NCBI GenBank assembly: GCA_035277145.1
Contig: DATELA010000068.1
Coordinates: 1-43,185 of the forward strand
Origin: DASRAP01 sp035277145
GTDB taxonomy: Bacteria; Gemmatimonadota; Gemmatimonadetes; Gemmatimonadales; Gemmatimonadaceae
Reading direction: 5' to 3'
DNA length: 43,185 bases
Below are positions 35,283-43,185 of this stretch, in pieces. Made by a program: the position numbers and the translations under genes. The first letter of the stretch is position 1, and each line of letters begins with the position of its first letter. Below the pieces are notes generated by a model, which saw nothing but the letters and a program-made list of their open reading frames with translations, did no database searches and was not told the DNA's origin.

Positions 35283-37433
35283 GTGTACCTTACCAGCGAC
35301 GTGACCATCACTGTAAAGCTCAAACGACTGTACCATTCGCGGCTCGCCCGGCGCGTGGCGCTCGGGGTGGTAGCCGCTGGTGTGCTTGGCATCATCGGCC
35401 TTGCGATTACGTGGTGGAGGATTTGCGCCGGCGACGCGTGTCCCACCGTTGAGGTGCTCGAGCGGTACATGCCGCGACAAGCGGGCAAAGTGTACGCCGC
35501 GGACGGTCGGCTCATCGGCGAACTCGGTCTCGAGCGACGTACGGTTGTGCGCGTCTCGGAGATCCCGGTGGAAGTGCGCACCGCGTTTCTGATTGTCGAA
35601 GACAAACGCTTCTACGAACACAACGGCATCGACTATCGTCGCGTCGTGGGCGCCTTGCTGCGCAACATCAAAGCCGGCGGCTGGGCCGAAGGGTTCTCGA
35701 CGATCACGATGCAACTCGCGCGAAACGTGTTCCCGGAGCGCATTACGCGTGATCGATCGGCGATTGGTGGTCCGCTGCGCAAGATCAAAGAAATGAAAGT
35801 CGCGCGCGCGATCGAGGAACGCTTCGACAAGGACTACATCTTCGGGCTGTACCTCAATCAGATCGCGTTCGGAAATGGCGCGCACGGAATCGAAGCTGCG
35901 GCGCAGCGTTATTTCGGTAAGTCCGCGCGACAACTGAACGTGTCGGAAGCGGCCTTGCTTGCCGCGCTTCCCAAAGCGCCGGAGCGATACAACCCACTGC
36001 GATTCCCGGAACGCGCGATCCAACGCCGCAATGTCATCCTCGAGTTGATGCGGCGTGACGGAAAACTCAGCGATGCCGAAGCGTCGCTCGCTAAAGCGTG
36101 GCCGCTGCAGCTGTCGCGTCGCGCAACCGGGGCGACAGAAATCGCGCCGTATTTCATCGAATGGGTTCGCCAGATCGTGCAGGAGAAGTTCGGCGGTGCT
36201 GTGTACGACGAAGGCCTCGAGATTCGCACCACACTCGATCTGGACTTGCAAATGTCGGCCGAGCGTGCGCTGTCGGCACAATTGCGCGCGATCGAATCGG
36301 GACAGGTGGGCGAGTTCAAGCACGACACCTACGAGCAATACCTCGCGCGTGTCGCGGCGAGCAGCAACAAGAATCTTCCCAATTCACCGTACTTACAGGG
36401 CGCATTCGTCGCGCTGGATCCGCGCACGGGAGCAATTCGAGCTCTCGTGGGCGGTCGCGATTTCGAGGATTCGAAGTTCAACCGAGCCACGCAAGCACTT
36501 CGGCAACCCGGCTCGACGTTCAAACCGTTCGTGTACGCAACGGCGATCCGCGCCGGAAAACCGGCGACGTACATCCTCGACGACTCGCCGCTCACGATGC
36601 TGCAGCCCGACGAGACCGAGTGGACGCCGCAGAATTACGACCTCACGTTCAAGGGACTGATGCCGATGCGCCGCGCGCTCTACGAGTCGCGCAATCTTCC
36701 GGCAATTCGGCTCGGCATGGAGCTCGGCCAGGAAAGCGTCGTCGAAATGGCTCGGCGGTTTGGTATTACGACGCGAGTCCCCGCGGTGCCCGCGGTGAAC
36801 ATCGGTGCCGCCGACGTCTACCCCATCGAAATGGTGAATGCGTATTCGGTGTTCGCCAACCTCGGGTGGCGTACGCAACCAAACCCGATTCTTGAAGTGC
36901 GCAGCGCCGCAGGAAAGCTGTTGTGGGAACCGCAGCCTGTTCGCGAAACGGTCCTTGCACCGGAAGAAGCATGGCTCATGACGGACATGCTGAAGGACGT
37001 CGTGCGCCGCGGTTCCGCATTCTCGGCTGTTTGGAACGCCGGATTCCACTTGCCGGCCGGCGGCAAAACGGGAACGACCAACGAATACGCCGACGTGTGG
37101 TTCATCGGGTTTACCGCTGACCTCGTTGCCGGTGTGTGGATGGGTTTCGATGCGCCGAAGCGCATCATGGACAACGCGCAGGGCGGCCGGCTCGCCGCGC
37201 CGGCGTGGACCGCGTTCATGCTCGACGCGTACAAACGCAAGCCGTCGCCGCCTGATTGGCCGCGCCCACCGGGACTTGTCTCGCTCGAGATCGACGAACC
37301 CACCGGCCAGCGCCGCGGATTCTGTCCGGCTGATCGTGCGGTGATCGAGTGGTTCATTCGCGGTACTGAACCAGCCGACATCTGCGTCCCGGGAACCGAC
37401 ACGACGTTCTTCACGCGGCGCCAGCGTCCGTGA
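35283..37433 (+). CDS. Bifunctional class A penicillin-binding protein (PBP1 family)
   Basis: The 716-residue protein polymerises and cross-links peptidoglycan in the periplasm while anchored by one N-terminal membrane segment (~residues 25-45). The glycosyltransferase family 51 domain has FLIVEDKRFYEHNGID (catalytic Glu), GFSTITMQLARN, the AIEERFDKDYIFGLYLN segment and GIEAAAQRYFGK. The transpeptidase has RQPGSTFKPFVYA (SxxK Ser), YESRNLP (SxN) and AGGKTGTTNEYADVWF (KTG). The start may be GTG 35283 or GTG 35301; the divergent gap to tyrS is only 57 bases. It overlaps the amidohydrolase gene as GTGA. Confidence 0.94.
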   Translation: MYLTSDVTITVKLKRLYHSRLARRVALGVVAAGVLGIIGLAITWWRICAGDACPTVEVLERYMPRQAGKVYAADGRLIGELGLERRTVVRVSEIPVEVRTAFLIVEDKRFYEHNGIDYRRVVGALLRNIKAGGWAEGFSTITMQLARNVFPERITRDRSAIGGPLRKIKEMKVARAIEERFDKDYIFGLYLNQIAFGNGAHGIEAAAQRYFGKSARQLNVSEAALLAALPKAPERYNPLRFPERAIQRRNVILELMRRDGKLSDAEASLAKAWPLQLSRRATGATEIAPYFIEWVRQIVQEKFGGAVYDEGLEIRTTLDLDLQMSAERALSAQLRAIESGQVGEFKHDTYEQYLARVAASSNKNLPNSPYLQGAFVALDPRTGAIRALVGGRDFEDSKFNRATQALRQPGSTFKPFVYATAIRAGKPATYILDDSPLTMLQPDETEWTPQNYDLTFKGLMPMRRALYESRNLPAIRLGMELGQESVVEMARRFGITTRVPAVPAVNIGAADVYPIEMVNAYSVFANLGWRTQPNPILEVRSAAGKLLWEPQPVRETVLAPEEAWLMTDMLKDVVRRGSAFSAVWNAGFHLPAGGKTGTTNEYADVWFIGFTADLVAGVWMGFDAPKRIMDNAQGGRLAAPAWTAFMLDAYKRKPSPPDWPRPPGLVSLEIDEPTGQRRGFCPADRAVIEWFIRGTEPADICVPGTDTTFFTRRQRP

Positions 37434-38818
37434 TTCGCTACCACGCCCGCTGGGTTCTTCCAGTGGGCGCGCCGCTGCTGCGTGATGCGTGCGTCGCAGT
37501 GGAGGGTGACCGCATTGCATTCGTAGGCGCGCGCCACGCTGCGCCAAGCGGTGAAGACGTCGAGTTAGGGCAGTGCATCGTCGTTCCGGGACTCGTCAAC
37601 ACACACACGCACCTCGACCTCGCCGCATTTGACGGCGCGCTCGACGGACTGCCCTTCTTCACCTGGGTCCGAACACTGGTTCGCGGTTTAGCTGAGGCCA
37701 GTTCTGGCGACGCGCTCGCCGACGCCGCGATGTGGAGTGTTGCCGATCAGCTCGCGCACGGTGTCACCACGATCGGCCACACGGGACCGAGCGCTGTCGC
37801 TGCCGATGCAATGCACGCGCTTGGAGCGCGTGGCGTTGTGTACCTCGAGTGCTTCGCTCCTGACCCCAAACAGTGCAACGCATCGCTCGCCGACCTTCGC
37901 GCGCGCGTGTCGCGCGCGCGTGAACGCGAAACGGCGCTCGTCGCGATCGGTGTCTCTCCGCACGCGCCGTACTCCGTGTCCGACGCGTTGTACGCGTCGG
38001 TCGCGGAGTACGCACGTGCGGAGAGACTTCCGGTCGCGGTCCACATCGCGGAGAGCGCGGAGGAAACGGATCTCGTGGTACGCGCGGCTGGTCCGTTCGC
38101 CGACATGCTGCGCGCGCGCGGGATCGCGGTGAGCACGCGCGCGGAATCGCCCGTTGCGCTGCTCGAGCGCGTCGGCGTGTTGTCGGCGCGCACGCTGTGC
38201 ATCCACGCAGTGCGACTCGATGCCGGCGACGCGGATCGCCTTGCGTCGGCCGGCGCGAGCGTCGCGCACTGTCCGCGCGCAAATGCGTGGTTCGGCAATG
38301 CGGCGGCGCCGGTTGCCGAGCTTCTGAGCCACGGAATTGGAGTGGGTGTTGGGACAGACTCGATCGCGAGCAACGGTGAACTTCGCGTACTCGCCGAAGC
38401 GAGCGCGGCCGCCGATGCCGCGTTGTCATCCGCAGATCGCCTGGCGTTGGCGACGATGGGCGGTGCACGCGCGCTGGGTATGGAGAGCCGTGTGGGCACG
38501 CTCGAACCAGGCAAGCAGGCGGATGTCGCGGCGTTCGCGGTATCCGACGCGGACGCGTGCGATCGCGACCCCGCGCGCTATCTGCTCCAACACTGTGCGT
38601 CGAACAATTCGGCATTGACGATCGTAGCGGGACACGTCCGGTCACAGAACGGTCACGTCGTCGGTGTGGACGATTCGCTCGCGCAACGCATGAAGTTCCA
38701 TCGAATGCGCGTCCGCGCGTGGCGCGTCGCGGCGCCGGAAAACACTGGCGCGCCCCGCGAACCCGATTCTAGATTCCGCGCATGGTCAGCTCCCGGGAGA
38801 GTCGAAGGAGACGGGTGA
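37430..38818 (+). CDS. Amidohydrolase-superfamily deaminase (ATZ/TRZ/SsnA type)
   Basis: A cytosolic metal-dependent hydrolase of 462 residues. It has the amidohydrolase pattern: VVPGLVNTHTHLDLAAF (HxH metal site, ~60), SPHAPYSVSD, VAVHIAESAEE (His), SVAHCPRANAWFG and GVGTDSIASNGEL (metal Asp, ~305), then LGMESRVGTLEPGKQADVAAF. Relatives deaminate adenosine-type or heterocyclic substrates, including aminofutalosine in one menaquinone route, but the exact substrate cannot be read from the sequence. Start GTG 37430 overlaps the PBP stop. The last ~40 residues (Arg/Pro-rich) do not look like the family and are read through a promoter-like and structured stretch before the HNH gene. Confidence 0.88.
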   Translation: MIRYHARWVLPVGAPLLRDACVAVEGDRIAFVGARHAAPSGEDVELGQCIVVPGLVNTHTHLDLAAFDGALDGLPFFTWVRTLVRGLAEASSGDALADAAMWSVADQLAHGVTTIGHTGPSAVAADAMHALGARGVVYLECFAPDPKQCNASLADLRARVSRARERETALVAIGVSPHAPYSVSDALYASVAEYARAERLPVAVHIAESAEETDLVVRAAGPFADMLRARGIAVSTRAESPVALLERVGVLSARTLCIHAVRLDAGDADRLASAGASVAHCPRANAWFGNAAAPVAELLSHGIGVGVGTDSIASNGELRVLAEASAAADAALSSADRLALATMGGARALGMESRVGTLEPGKQADVAAFAVSDADACDRDPARYLLQHCASNNSALTIVAGHVRSQNGHVVGVDDSLAQRMKFHRMRVRAWRVAAPENTGAPREPDSRFRAWSAPGRVEGDG

Positions 38819-38878
38819 TGCCTGTCAGGCCTGGCTCGGCCTTCGCCTCCCGTCGCGCTCAGCGCGGCGGGAGTTTTT
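38770..38878 (+). promoter_or_regulatory. Candidate leader of the HNH gene with alternative hairpins
   Basis: TAGATT at 38770-38775 resembles a -10 box in a GC-rich context; no -35 is evident. Downstream lie the palindrome CTCCCGGGAG, a small GCCT-GTC-AGGC hairpin (38820-38830) and a 12-bp terminator hairpin. GACGGG (38810-38815) can pair with CCCGTC (38849-38854), which is part of the terminator's left arm, so a competing antiterminator is possible. The region overlaps the last codons of the amidohydrolase. I match it to no known riboswitch class. Confidence 0.3.
38847..38878 (+). terminator. Rho-independent terminator between amidohydrolase and HNH genes
   Basis: CTCCCGTCGCGC (38847-38858) pairs with GCGCGGCGGGAG (38862-38873) through 12 base pairs, one of them G-T, around a TCA loop, and is followed by TTTTT. 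It ends 16 bases before the HNH ATG, so it either closes the PBP-amidohydrolase transcript or works as an attenuator for the HNH gene. Confidence 0.85.
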
Positions 38879-38894
38879 CGTACGGGGTGGTCCG

Positions 38895-39461
38895 ATGACT
38901 GCGGTCGCCGGATGCCTCGCGCTGAACGCGTCGTTTGAGCCGCTGACCATGGTGCCGCTCCGCCGCGCGCTCCGGCTCGTCATCGACGGCAAGGCAGAAG
39001 TCGTCGAGGCCGATCGCGAACGACTCGTACGCTCCGCGTCGCTCACCATGCCGCGGCCGGTCGTCATTCGGCTCGTGAAGTTCATTCACGTGCCGCGACG
39101 CTTCCGCCGTCAGGTGACCAACACGTTCTTGTTCGCGCGCGACGCGTACACGTGCCAGTACTGCGGACGCACCGCGGCCGCGCTGCGTCCGCGTGAAGCG
39201 CTCACGCGCGATCACCTTGTGCCGCTGTCGCGCGGTGGCACGAACGCGTGGACCAACGTCACGACGGCGTGCTCGAGCTGTAACACGCGCAAGGCGAACC
39301 GATTGCCGCACGAAATCGGCATGCACCCGCTGCATCGTCCGACCGAGCCGCATTTCGTGCATCTGAGCTGGGCCGTACGCCGCCTGACGCCGATTCAGGA
39401 GAAGTACATCCGCACGTTCTACGGCGCGGACACCGTCGCACAGCTCGAATCGTTGCGCTGA
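38895..39461 (+). CDS. HNH endonuclease-family protein
   Basis: A 188-residue member of the widespread single-copy HNH family of uncertain cellular role. It opens with LALNASFEPLTMVPLRRALR, a conserved N-terminus. The nuclease module is YTCQYCGRTAAALR, LTRDHLVPLSRGGTNAWTNV and TACSSCNTRKANRLP: two CxxC zinc pairs around the DH..N catalytic core. PEEAGM-like PHEIGMHPLHRP follows. ATG 38895 is preceded by GGGGTGG. It is not linked to any mobile element or methylase here, so a housekeeping role is more likely than restriction. A bidirectional terminator follows. Confidence 0.9.
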   Translation: MTAVAGCLALNASFEPLTMVPLRRALRLVIDGKAEVVEADRERLVRSASLTMPRPVVIRLVKFIHVPRRFRRQVTNTFLFARDAYTCQYCGRTAAALRPREALTRDHLVPLSRGGTNAWTNVTTACSSCNTRKANRLPHEIGMHPLHRPTEPHFVHLSWAVRRLTPIQEKYIRTFYGADTVAQLESLR

Positions 39462-39492
39462 GCGCGCGAGTCGCGAGGTTCGTCAAAAGCAG

Positions 39493-39531
39493 CGAGGGCG
39501 GAGCGCATAAGCGCTCCGCCCTCGTTCTTTT
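39493..39531. terminator. Bidirectional terminator between convergent genes
   Basis: A perfect 14-bp stem, CGAGGGCGGAGCGC (39493-39506) with GCGCTCCGCCCTCG (39511-39524), has an ATAA loop. It is followed by TTCTTTT on the plus strand and GCTTTTG on the minus strand. It serves both the HNH gene and the leftward gene that stops at 39569. Confidence 0.92.
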
Positions 39532-39568
39532 CCTCTCGTTCGCACGTCACCGTTTCCTCGCCCGTTGT

Positions 39569-40222
39569 TCAGTTCGTGTTGAATCGCTCCGATGTTTTCT
39601 GAAGGCGCTTGGTGTCGCCGCCAAAGAACTTCGTGAGTATCGTGCGAAACGTGCGGACGAGCGCGGAGCCGGGATTCTTTTCACCGCGAATGGCCGGCCG
39701 CACTTCGCCGCGCAGCCAGCTCTGAACTTCGACGAGGTCGTTGATGTTCAGTGTTTCAATCGTCACCGTCGTCGCGTAATACAGTTGTCGCGTTGCGCCC
39801 GGTGGAACGATCGAGCCCTTATGCGGTTGCCCGATCCATGCGCGCACGTCGTCGAGTGTGGAGAAGCGTCCTTCTTCGGCGAGCGAGTCGACGCCGACCA
39901 CGCGCGCGGCCCGGTACGTCTTGCTGAGCGCGTCGTAGCGTAGCACGCGACGCCATCGGTCGGTCTCGAGCATTGCGTCGAACCATCCTCGATCCTGCCA
40001 TAACTCGACCGTGGTGGTGATACTCGCCGTGAATCCGGCGGACAGCAGTTCCTCACTGCGCTTGTCGAGGAACGCATTTTCGATGATCACGGTCGGGCCC
40101 CCAGCGGCGCGTGCAGCGGCCGCGGGGACCTCGACTCGAATTCGTGGTGACGGTTGTGCCGCAGCCGCCGCGGCTGCGAGCGCCGACGCTGCGAGAGCGA
40201 ACGACAGCGGACGTGCGTGCAC
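39569..40222 (-). CDS. Small exported protein, DUF4390-like
   Basis: A 217-residue protein with an Ala-rich signal peptide (AASALAAAAAAAQP). The mature part has VIIENAFLDKRSEELLSAGF, TTTVELWQDRGWFDAM, DRWRRVLRYDALSKTY and RQLYYATTVTIET, a pattern resembling the periplasmic DUF4390 family; this is my recognition from the layout and not a confirmed match. Its role is unknown. GTG 40222 lies 5 bases after the barrel gene, so the two are co-transcribed and probably act together in the envelope. Confidence 0.65.
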   Translation of the reverse strand: MHARPLSFALAASALAAAAAAAQPSPRIRVEVPAAAARAAGGPTVIIENAFLDKRSEELLSAGFTASITTTVELWQDRGWFDAMLETDRWRRVLRYDALSKTYRAARVVGVDSLAEEGRFSTLDDVRAWIGQPHKGSIVPPGATRQLYYATTVTIETLNINDLVEVQSWLRGEVRPAIRGEKNPGSALVRTFRTILTKFFGGDTKRLQKTSERFNTN

Positions 40223-40227
40223 CCGTC

Positions 40228-41928
40228 TTAGAACCGCCGCGCCAGTCGGATGACGAGGTTCGCCGGCTCGTCTTTGTCGCTCACCGATTTTGCAACGGCG
40301 ACCGACAACGAGCCGAAATCAAGCCCGATTCCGAGATCTGTCTTGAAGGTGCTCAGTGAAGGGAAGGACTCGATCGCGTACGTGGTGACGCCGTCGTCTT
40401 TCGCGCGCCAGCCGCGACCGGCGTCGGCAAACACCACCCACGTTGGTGTGTCGATGTCCAGCGGCATCCATTTCGCGCCGTGGTCGTATCCCGTGTCCCA
40501 CGACAACGAGCCGCGGTATTCCACTTGGACGAGTGCAACGCGGTCGCACAGCGCTGGCAATCCCGTCGCCGCGCCACCCTCGCTGCATTGCAGGCGATCT
40601 TCGCCGCCGCGATGTCGCCGGAAATCGAATCCAGGCAGCGTGCCAGGTCCGCTCGCCGAAAGGCGACGCGACAACGGCAACGGATCGCCGTCGATCCAGC
40701 CGCCGACCACGGCCCGCAAATTCAGTTGCGCATGCGGTGCAAGACGGTTGTAGCGGCGGAAATCCGCGAACGCGCGTGAGTACGTGCGCGACGGCGGCGT
40801 CACCGGACCTGGCGTTGGTTCGAACTTCTCCCGAGTGACATCTGCTTGCACGAACCAACCGGCGCCCGGCGAATCGCTCGAGTTCCGTGTATCGACGCGC
40901 AACGAGCCTTTCGCGATGCGCGTGCGGCCGTCGTCGATCGCAGGATTCGGCCGCCACGGATCGTCGCCGTGGAACAGCGACCACGCGTCACGCTCGACGC
41001 GCGATTCCCAACGCTCTTCGCCGTATCCCGCGCGAATCCACGATTTATCGGTCGCGTACATCGTCAGATAGCCTTCGCCGCCGTGCCGCGAGTAGTAGTC
41101 GCGGAAGTCGCGATGAATTCCGACGGCAGCGTAGCCGACTTCGTTGTCAGGCATCTGCCAGCCTTCGACCGGATCGACCTTGTCGAACGCCGCGGCGCCG
41201 ATTCCCAAGCCTGCGCCGGTGCCGAACCGGAGCTCCGTGCGCGCGTCGTGACCCAACGTGCCGCGATTCCATTCCATCGGTTCGACGAGCCGCACAATGC
41301 CGCGCGTTTGCAGCATGTACGAACCCCAATCTCGATGCACCGTCAGGCGCGGGCCGACCAGCACCGGCCATCCTTCGACGCGATTGTACGTGCCCGCGCC
41401 GGCGACTGAGAAGAAGTCGAACGTCGTCCGCTCGGAGCGATGACCGATGCCCCAGAAATCATCCGTGTGCTCGCGGCGCGTACTCGGTCGAACGCGTTGT
41501 TCCGGGAGTTCTTCGGAGACGACCAGCTCGTCGCCCGAAATCCGGTACCGCAATGTCTCGGCGTACGCGCGGAAGTCGCTTCCAATTTCCGCGACATCGC
41601 GGCCACTCACCACACCGCCGACGACGATCACCTGTCCGTCGACGCGGGCGCCGTTGCGGAAGATCAGGTCGCCGTTGATGACAACGAGTGAACCCGTGAC
41701 GTGGCCAGAGACGACCACCGGTCCGCCGCGGACGGCGAGTGTGCCGCGGACGACGGAGTCGCGGCTAATGTCGACGGCGCCGATTTCCCGGCGCGTATCG
41801 GGCGCGTTGAAGAGCGACGCAACGGCGTTCGCTGCGTCTGTCGGTATCCCGCTTTGAATTCCGCGCTGGGCCGGCGCCGCGGCGCCGACGCACACCAGTA
41901 ACGCGGCAATCAATTGAAGTCGGTTCAT
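40228..41928 (-). CDS. Bactofilin-like repeat joined to a BamA/TamA-type outer-membrane barrel
   Basis: About 566 residues. A signal peptide (LIAALLVCVGAAAPAQ) is followed at ~45-110 by a right-handed beta-helix pattern of the polymer-forming (bactofilin) type, with short repeats such as SVVRGTLAVRGGPVVVSG and NGDLIFRNGARVDGQVIV. The rest (~160-566) is a strand-rich barrel with YSRAFADFRRYNRLAP, LPGFDFRRHRGGEDR and VQVEYRGSLSW, like the surface-antigen (Omp85) end domain, and it closes with LVIRLARRF, a C-terminal Phe as expected for barrel insertion. The ATG at 41928 opens the signal peptide; the frame is open 18 codons further upstream. The combination is unusual. Confidence 0.78.
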   Translation of the reverse strand: MNRLQLIAALLVCVGAAAPAQRGIQSGIPTDAANAVASLFNAPDTRREIGAVDISRDSVVRGTLAVRGGPVVVSGHVTGSLVVINGDLIFRNGARVDGQVIVVGGVVSGRDVAEIGSDFRAYAETLRYRISGDELVVSEELPEQRVRPSTRREHTDDFWGIGHRSERTTFDFFSVAGAGTYNRVEGWPVLVGPRLTVHRDWGSYMLQTRGIVRLVEPMEWNRGTLGHDARTELRFGTGAGLGIGAAAFDKVDPVEGWQMPDNEVGYAAVGIHRDFRDYYSRHGGEGYLTMYATDKSWIRAGYGEERWESRVERDAWSLFHGDDPWRPNPAIDDGRTRIAKGSLRVDTRNSSDSPGAGWFVQADVTREKFEPTPGPVTPPSRTYSRAFADFRRYNRLAPHAQLNLRAVVGGWIDGDPLPLSRRLSASGPGTLPGFDFRRHRGGEDRLQCSEGGAATGLPALCDRVALVQVEYRGSLSWDTGYDHGAKWMPLDIDTPTWVVFADAGRGWRAKDDGVTTYAIESFPSLSTFKTDLGIGLDFGSLSVAVAKSVSDKDEPANLVIRLARRF

Positions 41929-42081
41929 GGCAGTTCTCACGAGTCGTGTCACGCGCGAGGAGAGCATGGGACGTGCCCGCAAGGAGCTCCAGATCCTAAC
42001 TGACCGCCAACGCTGAACTTACACCGGCCAGCCCGGGATGTCGCGCCCCGCACGGGTCCGAATTTCCGTGTCGATTCGATA

Positions 42082-43185
42082 TCACGGTGTGTCGATTTCG
42101 AGTCGCTTCATGCGGCGGTAAAGATTGGGACGATCCGTCTGAAGGCGACGAGCGGCCTCGGCGACGTTTCCCTCCGCCGCGGCAAGCGCGCGCTGAATCA
42201 GTTCGCGTTCGTACGCGTCCAGCGCGTCGCTCAGCGGCGAATCCGCCGCGGCCGCGCTGACAGCGATCTGTGCGCTCGCCGGAGAATTGCGCGCCGACGC
42301 CGCGGGTAACACCGACGCAACGTGTGACGCGCCGATGGTACCTCCCGCATTCAGGATTGCGAGGCGTTCGACGATGTTCTGCAATTCGCGCACGTTCCCC
42401 GGCCAGCGATACCGGGTCAACGCATTGATTGCGTCATCGCCCCACTGCGGAGCTCGCTGTCCGGATCGCACGCGAAACAGCGCGGCAAAATGCTGCACCA
42501 GGGCGGGGATGTCCGTCGCGTGTTCGCGCAGCGGCGGAATGTGGATCGGGATGACGTTCAGCCGGAAGTACAGGTCTTCGCGAAATGCGCCGTCCTGCGC
42601 TGCTCGCGACAAATCGCGATTGGTTGCGGAGACAATGCGCACGTCGACCTTGATCGGCTTCGCACCGCCGACGCGCTCGATTTCCCGTGCTTCGATCGCG
42701 CGCAAAAGTTTGGCTTGCGCTTCAGCGCCGAGATCCCCGACTTCGTCGAGGAGCAACGTGCCTTTGTGTGCCAGCTCGAAGCGTCCGATGCGGCGTTCGG
42801 TGGCCCCTGTGAACGCGCCCTTTTCGTGGCCGAACATTTCGCTCTCCACGAGGTCACGTGGAATCGCGGCACAATTCACGCGCACGTACGGCTGGTCGCG
42901 CCGCGCACTCTGCGAATGGATCGCGCCCGCCACCAATTCTTTTCCGGTGCCCGACTCGCCGGTCACGAGCACGCGCGCATCGCTCGCGGCGACGCGTCCC
43001 ACCAGCTCGCGGAGCTCGTGCATTGCGCCGCTTTCTCCAACCAGCGAACCGGCGATCCCGAAGTCCGCGCGCAACGCGCGCGCTTCGAGACGCGCGCGCC
43101 GTAGCTCGAGCGCGGCGGTCAGCGCCAGCAATGTCGCTTCCGGCGTGAGCGGCTTTTCCAGGAAGTTCACCGCGCCCAATCGCGT
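42082..43185 (-). CDS. Sigma-54-dependent response regulator, NtrC family (5' end outside window)
   Basis: The frame is open to the window edge, so most of the receiver domain is missing. What remains begins with the receiver's end, GAVNFLEKPLTPEA (conserved Lys-Pro). The AAA+ domain has GESGTGKELVA (Walker A), EMFGHEKGAFTGATERR (GAFTGA sigma-54 contact loop), LLLDEVGDLG (Walker B) and FREDLYFRLNVIPIHIPPLR. A Fis-type helix-turn-helix closes the protein: GNVAEAARRLQTDRPNLYRR. It should activate sigma-54 promoters in response to a sensor kinase not seen here. The 153 bases that follow hold no clear terminator. Confidence 0.94.
   Translation of the reverse strand, partial: TRLGAVNFLEKPLTPEATLLALTAALELRRARLEARALRADFGIAGSLVGESGAMHELRELVGRVAASDARVLVTGESGTGKELVAGAIHSQSARRDQPYVRVNCAAIPRDLVESEMFGHEKGAFTGATERRIGRFELAHKGTLLLDEVGDLGAEAQAKLLRAIEAREIERVGGAKPIKVDVRIVSATNRDLSRAAQDGAFREDLYFRLNVIPIHIPPLREHATDIPALVQHFAALFRVRSGQRAPQWGDDAINALTRYRWPGNVRELQNIVERLAILNAGGTIGASHVASVLPAASARNSPASAQIAVSAAAADSPLSDALDAYERELIQRALAAAEGNVAEAARRLQTDRPNLYRRMKRLEIDTP

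Noticed and set aside
35226..36338. Upstream extension of the tyrS reading frame to 789 codons
   Set aside because: It is antisense to the penicillin-binding protein gene and has no synthetase similarity; ATG 35225 begins the known N-terminus.
36393..37547. 384-codon minus-strand frame over the PBP gene
   Set aside because: It is antisense to intact glycosyltransferase/transpeptidase motifs and shows no recognisable fold.
38790..38840. Possible glycine-type riboswitch (GGGAGAG..CGAAGG..TCAGG)
   Set aside because: The elements are too short and wrongly spaced for the class, and they overlap coding sequence; only a structured leader is proposed.
41929..42081. Possible terminator or promoter between the sigma-54 regulator and the barrel gene
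   Set aside because: Only short GC stems without a T-run and no convincing -10/-35 pair were seen.

Overview
The window looks like a chromosomal segment of a GC-rich, Gram-negative, free-living bacterium, most probably a member of the Gemmatimonadota. The reasons are: lipid A type and BamA-like envelope genes; a PorX-like receiver-PglZ regulator; several large secreted TPR/GWxTD-domain proteins, a family I associate with Gemmatimonadota and relatives; and a long minus-strand operon built on the ruvCAB-queA-tgt-yajC backbone. The phylum assignment is inference; no rRNA or tRNA gene is present to anchor it. Coding density is very high. Most genes in a cluster overlap their neighbours by 1-4 bases (TGATG or GTGA junctions), and no stretch over 300 bases lacks a gene.

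Layout. (1) 1-5096: cofactor synthesis. panB (5' end outside the window) and panC run rightwards. They meet a fused pabB-pabC gene (leftwards), which is divergent from folP and a fused folB-folK. Together these cover two pantothenate steps and most of the para-aminobenzoate/folate branch. (2) 25566 down to 5105: a leftward, nearly gapless series of 16 genes, about 20 kb: yebC, ruvC, ruvA, ruvB, four GWxTD-type paralogs, queA, two more GWxTD-type paralogs, tgt, yajC, def, fmt. A promoter-like sequence sits just before yebC. The six secreted paralogs (about 730-750 aa each) are wedged into the otherwise classical ruvB-queA-tgt-yajC order and are the most unusual part of the window. A five-copy 16-bp tandem repeat fills the gap between ruvA and ruvB and runs into the ruvB start codon. 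(3) 29498 down to 25646: a leftward group of a hypothetical protein, a stand-alone DnaB-type ATPase, a TPR/CsgG-like lipoprotein-style factor and an outer-membrane barrel, ending in a strong terminator.

(4) 29682-33972: a rightward three-gene group of a PorX-like response regulator, an MsbA-like ABC exporter and an LpxL-like acyltransferase, preceded by a long imperfect purine/pyrimidine inverted repeat. (5) 33969-39461: tyrS (leftwards), then a rightward group of a bifunctional penicillin-binding protein, a metal-dependent amidohydrolase and an HNH nuclease. A terminator-like hairpin lies only 16 bases before the HNH start codon. (6) 43185 down to 39569: a sigma-54 response regulator (5' end outside), a protein that joins a bactofilin-like repeat to an outer-membrane barrel, and a small exported protein. 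These face the HNH gene across a shared bidirectional terminator.

No CRISPR array, insertion sequence, prophage, integrase or tRNA was seen. Residue positions are approximate. No alignment or database search could be run.
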